From the NCBI RefSeq assembly GCF_002860205.1, contig NZ_PGVB01000011.1, positions 1 through 64,000 of the forward strand: a stretch of DNA of 64,000 bases. The letters run 5' to 3'. The translations under genes were made by a program, and so were the position numbers. A model generated the notes under the pieces. It searched no databases. It saw only the letters and a list, made by a program, of their open reading frames with translations, and was not told where the DNA came from. This document shows positions 52,254 through 61,331 of the stretch, piece by piece (position 1 is the stretch's first letter; the number at the start of each line of letters is the position of its first letter). The DNA is from Bacillus sp. T33-2. Its GTDB lineage: Bacteria > Bacillota > Bacilli > Bacillales > Cytobacillaceae.

Positions 52254-52287
52254 AATCCGCTTGGAAGTTATCCAAGCGGATTTTTTC
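52254..52287 (+). terminator. Terminator after the flavoprotein gene
   Basis: AATCCGCTTGGA pairs with TCCAAGCGGATT, perfect 12-bp stem, followed by TTTTC. Confidence 0.9.
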
Positions 52288-52355
52288 AATCTATATACTC
52301 GGTAAAAAATAGTTCCTAAAAAAAGGAATTTGCATGGTGAATGTTTAATTACTCT

Positions 52356-52390
52356 AGCAGCAGGAACCTTGGGATATGGTTCCTGCTGCT
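52356..52390. terminator. Hairpin between convergent genes
   Basis: AGCAGCAGGAACC pairs exactly with GGTTCCTGCTGCT, then TTCGTTTTC on the plus strand. Weak T-tract in either direction. Confidence 0.6.
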
Positions 52391-52442
52391 TTCGTTTTCA
52401 TGTTATGCAATAAAAATCCTCTGATTGGCTGCTTAGGATGAA

Positions 52443-52841
52443 TTACCGCCCGCCTATCTGCTGGCTAAGGCGGACAACCTGCCTGTTTATACGGGTGATT
52501 TCCTGATTGATCCGTCCAAATTCTCTATTGATCCTGTTGATTTCCCTGTTGATTCGGCCGATTTCACTGTTTTGCCTGGTCAGTTCCTGTGTTTGCCGCT
52601 GGTTTTGCCTCTCAAGCACATCTACTCTTCTTTCGAGTTCCTGAAGCTGGGGTGGCTGTCTGAATGGATCAAATGCCTCTTCATACTGGAATTGCTGATT
52701 CTGGTTATAATTTACATGAGGATCGAATTGCTGGCTGTGATCATGAAATAGATAAGGATTGAATTGCTGGCTCTCGCCATGAAATGCGTAAGGGTCAAAT
52801 TGCTGAGGGACATACTCATGATTAAAACTGTATTGATACAC
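52443..52841 (-). CDS. Repeat-rich coiled-coil protein (possible spore coat-type)
   Basis: 132 residues from GTG 52841 (AGGAGTGAC upstream). The N-terminal half has four ~12-residue repeats starting QQFDPYAFHGES, QQFNPYLFHDHS and QQFDPHVNYNQN. The C-terminal half is a regular heptad coiled coil with INRE/INQE units (NREINRINREFGRINQEITR). It has no signal peptide or Cys. Tyr/His/Gln-rich repeats with a coiled-coil tail recall spore coat proteins, and a sporulation role would suit the host, but no family match was recognised. Confidence 0.65.
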   Translation of the reverse strand: MYQYSFNHEYVPQQFDPYAFHGESQQFNPYLFHDHSQQFDPHVNYNQNQQFQYEEAFDPFRQPPQLQELERRVDVLERQNQRQTQELTRQNSEIGRINREINRINREFGRINQEITRINRQVVRLSQQIGGR

Positions 52842-53115
52842 TGGGCGTCACTCCTGTTTGTGAATTTGTCTTAACACATTACAAATTATGTAGGTAAACG
52901 TGGAATGGCACGGCAAAAACCCATGGACAGCCCACTTAATATCTTGTCCAAATTCGAGTGGTGACGTTTGGGAACGGTTTAAGCAGTTCCTGCCACTGCA
53001 GCCCTATGTTTTGTTCTGAACATGGAGTAAGAATTTCGCATTGTCATAAGTATACGCCACACAGTTAAAGCATATCTTCGTCAAAGGGTGCTCTCGACGG
53101 AAAGGGGGATCAAGG

Positions 53116-53915
53116 ATGCCATATATCAACATTGAAGAGGGTGTAGAGCTGTACTACGAGGATCAAGGCGAAGGCAGGCCTATTATTTTTATCCATGGTG
53201 TTTGGATGAGCAGCCGTTTTTTCCATAAGCAGATGCCTTATTTTTCTAAAAATTACCGGGCTATCGCATTGGATTTGCGGGCGCTCCTCTCATGTGAATT
53301 CAGGACATACCGTAGCAAATTATGCCCGTGACCTGCACACCTTCATAACCACACTGGAGTTGAAGGATGTTACATTGGCCGGGTGGTCGATGGGGGCTTT
53401 CGTTGTGTGGGATTATCTGAAGCAGTTTGGGGAAGAGAATATTCACTCCACTCTGATTGTAGATGAGCTGGCTTCCGACTTTAAATGGCCTGATTTTGAA
53501 ATCGGTGCATTCGACCTTGTGACTCTTACTCATTTCATGAGGGAAATCCAGGTCAACCAGGTTGGATTCCTTGAAGGATTTATCCCTCTAATGTTCAAGG
53601 AAGAACTTTCAGCCGAGGATTTTGCCTGGATGCTGGAGGAAACAGCCAGATTGCCAGAGACGATTGCAAGCACCGTTCTATTTGACCAGTCTGTTGTGGA
53701 TTACCGCCCGTTCCTGCCCAAAATAAAGCTGCCGACTTTATTGTGCTTTGGCAGGGAAGAAAAGCTGATTCCGGTGGCAGCCGGAGAACACTGAAACAAA
53801 ACATTCCAAACTCTCGGCTCGAAATCTTTGAAAATAGCTGCCACTGCCCTTTTTAGAAGAGACTCCATTGTTCAATGAGAAACTAGACTCTTTTCTCGAG
53901 TCGATAAAATGATTT
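53116..53915 (+). pseudogene. Alpha/beta hydrolase gene with frameshifts
   Basis: ATG 53116 opens ~55 codons of a typical start ([20 protein letters not shown], then [11 protein letters not shown] and ALDLR), then a small deletion near 53283 shifts the frame. Sense continues as [35 protein letters not shown] (nucleophile elbow GWSMG) and LPTLLCFGREEKLIPVAAGE. A second frameshift near 53790 precedes the expected catalytic His region (ENSCHCPFLEETPLF in the other frame, where His is usual). Two frameshifts make it inactive. Intact relatives have ~260-270 residues. Confidence 0.85.
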
Positions 53916-53954
53916 CAATTTCATTTTTGTATGTGGAAATCCAGCTTATTAGAT

Positions 53955-53998
53955 GAAAAAACAAACCTGCCTGGTAAATTGACTCGGGCAGGTTTTTA
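53955..53998. terminator. Bidirectional terminator
   Basis: AAACCTGCC (53963-53971) pairs with GGCAGGTTT (53987-53995); plus strand continues TTAAA, minus strand TGTTTTTTC. It serves the minus-strand gene at 54018. Confidence 0.8.
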
Positions 53999-54017
53999 AA
54001 TGGGCTGATAGGAAGAA

Positions 54018-54368
54018 TTAATCCTCGTCCGGTTTGAAACCGATCAACTTGGCTTCTTTCACTTTTTGTGGTGATATATGATCTGGAAAAGTGATCACAG
54101 AACTGATGTAATCCCATCTGATCAGCAGATTGCTTACACAAGTTTCTTCCTTTTGCTGGTCCGCAGGAATCGCTTTACCTTCGTCATCTTCAGTTCTAGT
54201 CCTTATATAGCAGGGGTTTTCGACCCATAACCCCATGTTGTCTGATTTAATTAATTTGACAAGATACCACTCGTTTGGCTGATAGATACCTGTGATAGGG
54301 CCAATCAAATCCTCGGGCAAATTCTTGAACTTAATCTGGATCTTTTCATTAATAAAGCTGTCTAACAT
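54018..54368 (-). CDS. Hypothetical protein, 116 residues, Sm/SH3-like strand pattern
   Basis: ATG 54368, AGGAGGGAGCAG upstream. Predominantly beta: INEKIQIKFKNLPEDLIGPI, TGIYQPNEWYLVKLIKSD, GLWVENPCYIRTR, and VSNLLIRWDYISSVITFPD. The pattern (short helix then strands ending with IRWDYISSV) resembles small Sm-fold proteins annotated as Hfq-like or of unknown function. There is no signal peptide; one Cys pair is not in a metal pattern. Function unknown. It is monocistronic with a terminator. Confidence 0.6.
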   Translation of the reverse strand: MLDSFINEKIQIKFKNLPEDLIGPITGIYQPNEWYLVKLIKSDNMGLWVENPCYIRTRTEDDEGKAIPADQQKEETCVSNLLIRWDYISSVITFPDHISPQKVKEAKLIGFKPDED

Positions 54369-54532
54369 TCTGCTCCCTCCTGGCGAAGTTTATAATCGTT
54401 CACGTAAGCAATAAACATTCATTATGTATAGTTCCATTATTAAAAGGTTTTAAACATGAAAATGTGGAGCAGAAATCAAACCGATTCCCTGGAGACTCCA
54501 TTTTTTCGCTAATAAAAGAGTACATTGGCGTT

Positions 54533-54610
54533 AATCCCGGTAACTGCATTTTGAATCCCGGTAACTGCATTTTTAATCCCGGTAACTTGTGTATAATCCC
54601 GGTAACCTCA
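54533..54610. repeat. AATCCCGGTAAC array, 20-21 bp spacing
   Basis: AATCCCGGTAAC starts at 54533, 54554, 54575 and 54595: spacings 21, 21 and 20 bp. Between are short T-rich stretches. It sits about 110 bp from the glnS stop (54720). The rest of 54369-54719 holds nothing else recognised. Confidence 0.85.
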
Positions 54611-54719
54611 TTTAACTCAAATTATTTTCCCTGTAGCCTCCTCAAGATTTCCAATTGCCCTTGTTTTTTAAGCAAATTAAATAAAAAAAGCAGCCCTGAG
54701 GCTGCAATACATTGAAATC

Positions 54720-56375
54720 TTAAAGCTTAAACGAACTTTTCAATGAAACAATCCGGTTAAAAACAAGATTTTCTTCTGTTGAATGCTTTGGATCGACATT
54801 AAAATAGCCGTGCCGGAAGAACTGGAACTTGTCCTGGGGTTTTGCATCCTTCATATTTGGTTCGATGAAGCCGTGCAGGATTTCCATTGAGTTTTCATTG
54901 ACATAGTCAAGGAAAGTTTTATCTTCATCAGTCTCTTCATTTAAATCGGCATCCCGGATTAACGGTTCGTACAGGCGGAATTCTGCAGGAAGGGCATGCG
55001 TTGCATCCACCCAGTGGAGAGTGCCCTTTACTTTACGGCCGGTAAACCCTGTGCCGCTTTTAGTTTCCGGATCATATGTGCAGCGGAGTTCAACCACTTC
55101 ACCGTTTTCATCTTTTACCACTTCTTCACATTTAATGAAATAAGCATGCTTTAAACGCACTTCATTGCCCGGGAAGAGGCGGAAATATTTAGCTGGCGGA
55201 TTTTCCATGAAGTCATCCTGCTCCACATAAATTTCACGGGAGAACGGAATTTGCCGCATTCCCATTGCCGGATTTTCAGGGTTGATTTCAGCATCAAGCA
55301 TTTCAACCTGGCCTTCAGGATAGTTGGTTATGACAACTTTTAATGGCCGCAGCACACCCATCGTCCTCGGTGCTTTTAACTTCAAGTCTTCTCTCACAAA
55401 ATGCTCAAGCATCTGTTCATCAACGGCCCCGGAGCCTTTTGAGACGCCGGTTGCTTTAACGAATTCCCGGATTGATTCCGGAGTATAGCCTTTTCTCCTC
55501 AAGCCGGAAAGTGTCGGCATGCGGGGATCGTCCCAGCCATCCACAAACCCTTCATCGACCAGCTTTTTAAGCTTCCGTTTGCTCATGACAGTGTTTGTTA
55601 CATTTAGACGGCCAAACTCGATCTGCTGTGGCTGGCCTTCCATTTCACATTCAGCGACCACCCAGTCATAAAGTGGGCGCTGGTCTTCAAATTCCGTCGT
55701 GCAAAGCGAGTGGGTCACACCCTCGATCGCATCCTCAAGAGGGTGGGCGAAGGCGTACATTGGATAGATGCACCATTTATCGCCAGTGTTATGGTGCGTT
55801 GCATGGGAAACGCGGTATATCACTGGATCACGCAGGTTAATATTTGGCGATGCCATATCAATTTTCGCCCGCAGCACCCGGCTGCCATTTTCGAATTCAC
55901 CGGCCTTCATGCGCCCGAACAAGTCAAGGTTCTCCTCAATGGTACGGTTCCGGTAAGGACTCTCTTTTCCAGGCTCGGTCAATGTACCGCGGTACTCGCG
56001 GATTTGCTCCTGTGTCAGGTCGTCGACATAGGCTTTTCCCTTTTTAATTAACAGCACTGCCCGCTCATACATCTCATCGAAATAATCGGAAGCAAAAAAT
56101 AGATTTTCCCATTCGTATCCGAGCCATTTCACATCTTCCTGAATGGCGTCGACGTATTCCTGGTCCTCTTTTAGCGGATTAGTATCATCAAAACGCAGAT
56201 TTGTCGTACCGTTAAATTCATCAGCCAGCCCAAAGTTGATGATGATCGATTTGGCATGCCCGATATGGAGATATCCGTTTGGCTCAGGCGGAAAGCGGGT
56301 AACAACTTTATCGCGCTTTCCGCTTTCCAAATCCTCTTTAATGATCGTCTTTATAAAATTCGAATTCTCTTCCAC
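54720..56375 (-). CDS. glnS: Glutaminyl-tRNA synthetase
   Basis: 551 residues from GTG 56375 (AGGAAAGG further upstream). Class I synthetase: [20 protein letters not shown] (HIGH), then [40 protein letters not shown] (KMSKS equivalent) and [20 protein letters not shown]. These, with the absence of GluRS-type signatures, indicate GlnRS (~550 residues, like E. coli GlnS), not GltX. It charges tRNA-Gln directly. Most Bacillus lack glnS and use GatCAB transamidation, so this is notable. It is monocistronic; a repeat array lies near its 3' end. Confidence 0.93.
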   Translation of the reverse strand: MEENSNFIKTIIKEDLESGKRDKVVTRFPPEPNGYLHIGHAKSIIINFGLADEFNGTTNLRFDDTNPLKEDQEYVDAIQEDVKWLGYEWENLFFASDYFDEMYERAVLLIKKGKAYVDDLTQEQIREYRGTLTEPGKESPYRNRTIEENLDLFGRMKAGEFENGSRVLRAKIDMASPNINLRDPVIYRVSHATHHNTGDKWCIYPMYAFAHPLEDAIEGVTHSLCTTEFEDQRPLYDWVVAECEMEGQPQQIEFGRLNVTNTVMSKRKLKKLVDEGFVDGWDDPRMPTLSGLRRKGYTPESIREFVKATGVSKGSGAVDEQMLEHFVREDLKLKAPRTMGVLRPLKVVITNYPEGQVEMLDAEINPENPAMGMRQIPFSREIYVEQDDFMENPPAKYFRLFPGNEVRLKHAYFIKCEEVVKDENGEVVELRCTYDPETKSGTGFTGRKVKGTLHWVDATHALPAEFRLYEPLIRDADLNEETDEDKTFLDYVNENSMEILHGFIEPNMKDAKPQDKFQFFRHGYFNVDPKHSTEENLVFNRIVSLKSSFKL

Positions 56376-56609
56376 CCTGTATCAGCCTTTCCTTTTGTAT
56401 GTAATGTCTATTTTAATTATTACCATTATACATTTCCATAGAACTCTATACTAATAAGAAAATACAAGAAATACAAGACGCCATCCGGGTTTTACATAAA
56501 AAACACAAGGTAAAACAAGATAGAAGGTGAAACTTAATATTCGTACTTTAGAGACGAAAACATTAAAATAAGGAACAAATGTTGTATAGATAGAAAAGGA
56601 GTTCGGCAT

Positions 56610-57764
56610 ATGAAATTTCAGCAATTGGACACCTCCGGTGAGCGCCTGCAAATGATGCGCACCCTGTCCAGCCGCTTTAATGAAAGGGCGGCTGAAACAG
56701 ATGAAAAAGGGATTTTCCCATATGAAAATATTGAGGATTTAAGAAGTACAGGCTATACAAGCCTCACAGTTCCGAAAAAATTTGGAGGGAAAGAAATTTC
56801 CCTGTCGGAGTTTGTCAGGCATCAGGAACGGATTGCGGAAGGGGATGGCTCGACCGCTTTATCGATCGGCTGGCATATGGGAATCATTAAAAATCTTGGA
56901 GAGAAGAATTTATGGGACGAGGAACTGTTCCGGTATGTATGTGAAGAAGTGAAAAAGGGAGCTTTGCTTAACGCTGCGGCTACAGAACCCCAGACTGGAA
57001 GCCCTACACGAGGCGGCAAACCTCAGACAACCGCCGAACATAAAGACGGCCACTGGGTAATCAACGGAAGAAAAACATTTACGACGATGGCACCAGTTCT
57101 CGACTTTATCATTGTCAGTGCGTCTATCAAGGATAGCGACGACACAGGGAACTTTTTAGTTCCGAGGTCAGCAGCCGGAGTCCGGGTTGAAGAAACGTGG
57201 GACAGCATTGCTATGCGCGGGACAGGCAGCCACGACCTGATCCTGGAAAATGTGGCAGTAAAGCCGGAATTTTTTGTTGAGAAATTTAGTGGGGGAGACA
57301 GGAAGACGAACGGCTGGCTGCTTCATATCCCCGCATGCTATTTAGGGATCGCTCAGGCCGCACAGACCTATGCCATTCAATTTGCGAAAGAGTACTCACC
57401 AAACAGTATTTCAGGTTCCATCATCGAATTGCCCACTGTCCGCCAGAAGATCGGCGAGATGGAGCTGGAACTGATGAAAGCACGCCATTTTCTTTATGCA
57501 GTTGCTGAAAAATGGGATCGTGCTGATCACGCAGAACGGGACCTTTTGCAGCCTGAATTGGGTGCAGTAAAACTCGCCGTAACCAATGCCGCCATCAGGG
57601 TGGTTGACCTGGCGATGAGGGTAGTCGGTGCAAGGAGCCTCTCTCTGAAAAATCCGCTCCAGCGGTATTACCGGGATGTCAGGGCAGGTTTGCATAACCC
57701 GCCAATGGATGACATGACGATTGAAATGCTGGCCCGGAATTCCATCGCTAAAAATAATGATTGA
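56610..57764 (+). CDS. Acyl-CoA dehydrogenase family protein
   Basis: 384 residues, start ATG with AAAAGGAGTTCGG. Three-domain ACAD fold: N-terminal helical region, middle TEPQTGSPTRGGKPQTTAEH and GHWVINGRKTFTTMAPVLDF for flavin/substrate contact, and C-terminal helices (RVVDLAMRVVGARSLSLKNP, then LQRYYRDVRAGLHNPPMDD). The usual catalytic Glu near the C-terminus is not obvious. The sequence suggests the ACAD subgroup including DszC/IBD-like flavin monooxygenases, so dehydrogenase activity is uncertain. It is monocistronic with a terminator. Confidence 0.82.
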   Translation: MKFQQLDTSGERLQMMRTLSSRFNERAAETDEKGIFPYENIEDLRSTGYTSLTVPKKFGGKEISLSEFVRHQERIAEGDGSTALSIGWHMGIIKNLGEKNLWDEELFRYVCEEVKKGALLNAAATEPQTGSPTRGGKPQTTAEHKDGHWVINGRKTFTTMAPVLDFIIVSASIKDSDDTGNFLVPRSAAGVRVEETWDSIAMRGTGSHDLILENVAVKPEFFVEKFSGGDRKTNGWLLHIPACYLGIAQAAQTYAIQFAKEYSPNSISGSIIELPTVRQKIGEMELELMKARHFLYAVAEKWDRADHAERDLLQPELGAVKLAVTNAAIRVVDLAMRVVGARSLSLKNPLQRYYRDVRAGLHNPPMDDMTIEMLARNSIAKNND

Positions 57765-57788
57765 TTAAATTGTATGCACTGCATGAAG

Positions 57789-57823
57789 AGCACCCTGCCA
57801 ATAACAGGCAGGGTGCTTCTTTT
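57789..57823 (+). terminator. Terminator after acyl-CoA dehydrogenase gene
   Basis: AGCACCCTGCC pairs with GGCAGGGTGCT, perfect 11-bp stem, then TCTTTTAG. Confidence 0.9.
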
Positions 57824-57924
57824 AGGGTGTATTTTACTACAATAGCCGCGGATGTTTTTGGTGCTAGCAACACGGATGCTGTGTTCAATGTTTAGTTTGC
57901 AGCAGCCGTGGCTGCTTGCTAGCT

Positions 57925-59277
57925 TTATTTGGCAGCTGTTGTCGCAGCGGCCGCCGCTTTTTCCACTGCTTTGTATGCATTTACATAGCCGGCCCCGACT
58001 TCAGGAAGCTCATAGCCTGCCATAGGGTCTGCTGTCTGGACCATAAGATCCAGTGCCATGTCTGGTGTCAAACCAGGCTGTGCTTCTTCCATCAGCGCGA
58101 TGACCCCGGAAATATGCGGAGTCGCCATGCTCGTTCCGCTGGAAGTAGTGTAGAAAGGCAGGTAGCCAGGGTTTTCGATATAAGTCGCATCTGTTGCCGT
58201 GCCAAGGGCATTCATCACCAATCCTGTGGATGAACGGGCCGCAACAATATCGACTCCAGGAGCGGTGATATCAGGATGGAGGTTCTGGTCTCCCGCTACT
58301 CCTCTTGACGAAAAGTCAGCCAGCTGCTTATCCTTTGTCCCTGCCGCAACACTGATGACCCATGGTGCTGCAGAATATGGGTTAAGCGTATTTTCGCCAG
58401 GACCTTCATTGCCAGCAGCAAATACAACAGTCATGCCGGCATCATGGGCCTTTTTTGAAGCGACGTTGATTGGATGGTCCGGAGTGTATGCACCGGTTGA
58501 ACCCCAGCTGTTGCTGATGACGTCAATCCCATATTTTTGCTGGTTTTCGATAGCATAATCAAAGGCTTCAAGTGACCAAAGGATGTTGATCCCTTCACCG
58601 ACGCCAAGGCCGACCAATTTTGCATCGGGAGCAACACCTTTATATAGTCCATCACTGGCAGTCCCGCTTCCTGCAATCGTTCCGGCAACATGCGTGCCAT
58701 GCCCGGAAGTCGTGTCCGTATTGGCGACATTCTCAAGGTAAAGTGGTTCATTTCCGAACAGGTCGCCTGCCAAAAACTTGACATTCTGGATCACTTTTTC
58801 GCCAAATTTCAGGTCTTGATGGGTAGCGTCAATTCCGCTGTCTATGACTGCAACCGTGACACCTTTTCCGGTATATCCAAGATCATTCCAGACAGCTTCA
58901 GCGCCAATCAGCGTGCGGCTGTCTTTTAAAAAATATTGCAAGTCTTCATTTAAATAGACAGATGCAATGTTGGTCGCAGAAGCTAGGAGTTTCGCGAGTA
59001 CACCAACATCACCTTTTACAGCTAACATCGGCAAATTGTCAAAGGGTTTTGTTTTTAAGCCAAGAGATTTTAATAGTTGTACATCAGTCAATGCAGGGAA
59101 TGCTTTGTATGTGATGATGGCCTCGACGTTCCCCGAGCTTGAAGGATTCTTTAGCAATTGTTGAAGCTTTGGATCAACCTCCGCAGACAGAAACTTGGCC
59201 TGTGGGGCCGGTGCAGATGCGCTGAACATAAAACTCATTAAGAACATCACGGCTAGCAGGAAACTGAACTTTTTCAT
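57925..59277 (-). CDS. Secreted subtilisin-like serine protease (S8)
   Basis: The start is ATG 59277 (AAGGAGGTTTTT upstream), 450 residues. Signal peptide 1-25, then a ~100-residue propeptide (PKLQQLLKNPSSSGNVEAII, inhibitor_I9-like). Catalytic triad: Asp in TVAVIDSGIDATHQDL, His in SGHGTHVAGTIAG, Ser in SSGTSMATPHISG, with oxyanion Asn in VFAAGNEGPGENT. Resembles AprX/Vpr-type extracellular proteases. It is exported, and autoprocessing is expected. The last ~20 residues are Ala-rich. No regulator is adjacent. Confidence 0.92.
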   Translation of the reverse strand: MKKFSFLLAVMFLMSFMFSASAPAPQAKFLSAEVDPKLQQLLKNPSSSGNVEAIITYKAFPALTDVQLLKSLGLKTKPFDNLPMLAVKGDVGVLAKLLASATNIASVYLNEDLQYFLKDSRTLIGAEAVWNDLGYTGKGVTVAVIDSGIDATHQDLKFGEKVIQNVKFLAGDLFGNEPLYLENVANTDTTSGHGTHVAGTIAGSGTASDGLYKGVAPDAKLVGLGVGEGINILWSLEAFDYAIENQQKYGIDVISNSWGSTGAYTPDHPINVASKKAHDAGMTVVFAAGNEGPGENTLNPYSAAPWVISVAAGTKDKQLADFSSRGVAGDQNLHPDITAPGVDIVAARSSTGLVMNALGTATDATYIENPGYLPFYTTSSGTSMATPHISGVIALMEEAQPGLTPDMALDLMVQTADPMAGYELPEVGAGYVNAYKAVEKAAAAATTAAK

Positions 59278-59331
59278 AAAAACCTCCTTAGAAAGTTTAT
59301 AAAATTCTGACACTAATATATAACCAAAAAT

Positions 59332-59432
59332 AATAGCTCAGAAACCTGCTGGCTCACACGAACTTCAAATTGATAGAATAGCTCAGACACCTGACTTGGT
59401 CGCACGAACTTCCCATTCAAAGAATAGTTCGC
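59332..59432. repeat. AATAG(C/T)TC-type repeat, 45-46 bp period
   Basis: AATAGCTCAGA starts at 59332 and 59377 and AATAGTTCGCC at 59423; each is followed by ACCTG and CACGAACTTC (first two). It lies between the divergent 5' regions of the protease and YhcN-like genes, the only array in the window not at a 3' end. Confidence 0.75.
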
Positions 59433-59482
59433 CTGAAACTTGGCATCCTATGGTTGCAACTTTATTTAAAGGAGTGACCGTA

Positions 59483-60301
59483 ATGAGAAAAGCGTGGATC
59501 ATGCTGGTTTCAGCCATTTTCCTGTTCAGTTTGGCGGGATGCCAAGGAGACAATAATGCCCTGGATAATGAGGATGGGCGGGTCAAGACAAACAGGGCCC
59601 GGACGAACAACGCAAATGAAGGAAGTCAAAATAACAAGAGAATGAGAGTGGCAAACCGTGCTTCCGAAAATGTAGAGCGCATGGATGAGGTGGAACAGGC
59701 TCATGTCATTATCACCAATAATAATGCTTATGTAGCGGTACGGCTCGCACACGACGATACCAACAGAGGCGGCAATGATGATCGCGGGGGTAACCGCGGC
59801 GGAGGCAACAACGGAGGCAATGACACAATGGAAGGCGCAGATAATCCCTTTATCGAAAATGGCATTATAGATGGCAAGGGAGATGCCGGTAAAAACAATA
59901 ACAGGAATGAAAACAGCAACGGACACGGGACAGACAATGCAAATGGAAATGGAACCGGTGCGAGCTACGGTGTTGGGAACGGTACGAATACAGGTGCCGC
60001 TCCCGGAGGAGGCGGGACGAATGATAATGGAAATGGTACAAATGGCGGTAACGGTACGAATAAAGGTGCGGCACCTGGCGGAAACGGCAATGATTACACC
60101 TCAGTGAATACAGCTTTGGAACAAAAAATCGCTGACCAGGTTCGTGCAGCGGATGATAAAGTGCACAGGGTTTACGTTTCATTGAATGAGGATGATTACA
60201 ACAGATTGCAAAACTATGCTGATGATATCCGTGCAGGCAGGAATACTGATGGGCTGCTTGAAGACTTTAATAATGCTGTTCGCACCATGTTTGAAAGATA
60301 A
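59483..60301 (+). CDS. YhcN/YlaJ family sporulation lipoprotein with Gly/Asn-rich insertion
   Basis: Start ATG 59483 (AAAGGAGTGACCG upstream), 272 residues. Lipobox LFSLAGC (Cys20) gives a membrane lipoprotein. Residues ~65-92 (NVERMDEVEQAHVIITNNNA) and the C-terminal ~65 (LEQKIADQVRAADDKVHRVY, then VSLNEDDYNRLQNYADDIR) are the two halves of the YhcN/YlaJ domain; between them lies a ~110-residue low-complexity insert of Gly, Asn and Thr (GNGTNTGAAPGGGG). YhcN/YlaJ proteins are found in the spore inner membrane. The insert resembles a disordered spacer. Confidence 0.85.
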   Translation: MRKAWIMLVSAIFLFSLAGCQGDNNALDNEDGRVKTNRARTNNANEGSQNNKRMRVANRASENVERMDEVEQAHVIITNNNAYVAVRLAHDDTNRGGNDDRGGNRGGGNNGGNDTMEGADNPFIENGIIDGKGDAGKNNNRNENSNGHGTDNANGNGTGASYGVGNGTNTGAAPGGGGTNDNGNGTNGGNGTNKGAAPGGNGNDYTSVNTALEQKIADQVRAADDKVHRVYVSLNEDDYNRLQNYADDIRAGRNTDGLLEDFNNAVRTMFER

Positions 60302-60312
60302 GAACGTTGCAG

Positions 60313-60342
60313 GCTGCCGAAAGTTCGGCAGCTATTTTTTTG
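60313..60342 (+). terminator. Terminator after the lipoprotein gene
   Basis: GCTGCCGAA pairs with TTCGGCAGC, followed by TATTTTTTT. Confidence 0.9.
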
Positions 60343-60538
60343 ATTAAGTGCATAGGACTTCACAATCCGTAGTCTCCCCTTTCAATTATTGGGATGATTG
60401 TTGTAGCGTGTGCACTGTACTAAGCCCAACAAAATATGTACGTCTGATAGCCTTTTATTTTTCGCCATAGGTGGTAATCCAGACTGGGTTGCTGCACTGA
60501 CATAAACTATTGGTGATTTATAAAAGGAGGAGAAGGCG

Positions 60539-61108
60539 ATGAGGAAAAGAAATTACCCTGGAGCTTATCCAGGCAGCAATGGTTTCCCTTACACAGGCCG
60601 CACGCAGGGCGGGTTGCCCCTTCAGTACGGGATCCAGGGAGCAGGTTATCCTGGATCAGGTGTATATGGACAGGGTGGCTATCCACAAAGTGGCTATGCC
60701 GGTTTGCCTGGTTATGGAGACCTGGGCCAGGCCGGTTATGGAGGACTTGGTTCCCCCGGGTATGGAGGACTTGGCCAGGGCGGATATGGAGGACCTGGTT
60801 CCCCTGGGTATGGAGGACTTGGCCAGGCCGGTTATGGAGGATCAGGTTCTCCAGTTTACGGAGGTTTGGGCCAGGATGGCACCGGCTACCCAGGTTACGG
60901 AGGGCTCGGCCAGGCTGGATTCGGAGCCACCAGCTCACCGAGTTACGGCGGGCTCAACCAAGGTGCAACGGGTAATCCAGGGTATGGCGACATTAGCCCG
61001 GGAGGATCAGGATGTGGCTGTAAGGGATATGGCGATATTGGCCAATTCGGCAAGAAGGGCACCGGCTACCCAGGTTATGGAGGTTTCAGAAAAAAAACGG
61101 AAAAATAA
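60539..61108 (+). CDS. Gly/Tyr-rich repeat protein (possible spore surface protein)
   Basis: 189 residues, GGAGGAGAAGGCG upstream. Composition is Gly, Tyr, Pro and Gln: repeats such as GYGGLGSPGYGGLGQGGYGG and GSGSPVYGGLGQDGTG, about 11 residues each, ten or more copies. A CGC cluster (SGCGCKGYGDI) comes near the C-terminus and the ends are basic (MRKRN, RKKTEK). There is no signal peptide. Such proteins in spore formers often sit on coat or crust surfaces and are prone to repeat-number changes. A second long frame overlaps it, but only this frame has the Shine-Dalgarno and regular repeats. Confidence 0.75.
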   Translation: MRKRNYPGAYPGSNGFPYTGRTQGGLPLQYGIQGAGYPGSGVYGQGGYPQSGYAGLPGYGDLGQAGYGGLGSPGYGGLGQGGYGGPGSPGYGGLGQAGYGGSGSPVYGGLGQDGTGYPGYGGLGQAGFGATSSPSYGGLNQGATGNPGYGDISPGGSGCGCKGYGDIGQFGKKGTGYPGYGGFRKKTEK

Positions 61109-61146
61109 CATCAAAAACAACTGGGTCATAGCGCTGATTTTGCAGC

Positions 61147-61176
61147 AAAAAAGGAAGGTGCCAAACCTTCCTTTTT
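61147..61176. terminator. Terminator, probably bidirectional
   Basis: AAAAAAGGAAGG (61147-61158) pairs with CCTTCCTTTTT (61166-61176). It serves the repeat protein gene and the minus-strand FbpA-like pair. Confidence 0.85.
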
Positions 61177-61193
61177 CAATGGGATTTAACCCA

Positions 61194-61331
61194 CTAGTTA
61201 TTTTGGATCATCCTAAAAAGCTCATAGGCACGGTCTCCCGTTATTTGCACAAATTCTTTCCAGGTTTGATCCCTGAGCAGATCAAGCTCCACGATTCGTT
61301 TTGCCAGTTCAATCACTTCATTGTTCCTCAT
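61194..61331 (-). CDS. 45-residue small protein coupled to fbpA
   Basis: ATG 61331 immediately follows the TAA of the upstream gene (TAAATG), so translation is coupled. The product begins MRNNEVIELAKRIVELDLLR, then continues to RMIQNN: a single amphipathic helix-rich microprotein, acidic/basic mixed, with a Trp and two Phe. FbpA in B. subtilis is followed by small basic fbpB; this one is not basic and I do not recognise it. A terminator follows. Confidence 0.6.
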   Translation of the reverse strand: MRNNEVIELAKRIVELDLLRDQTWKEFVQITGDRAYELFRMIQNN

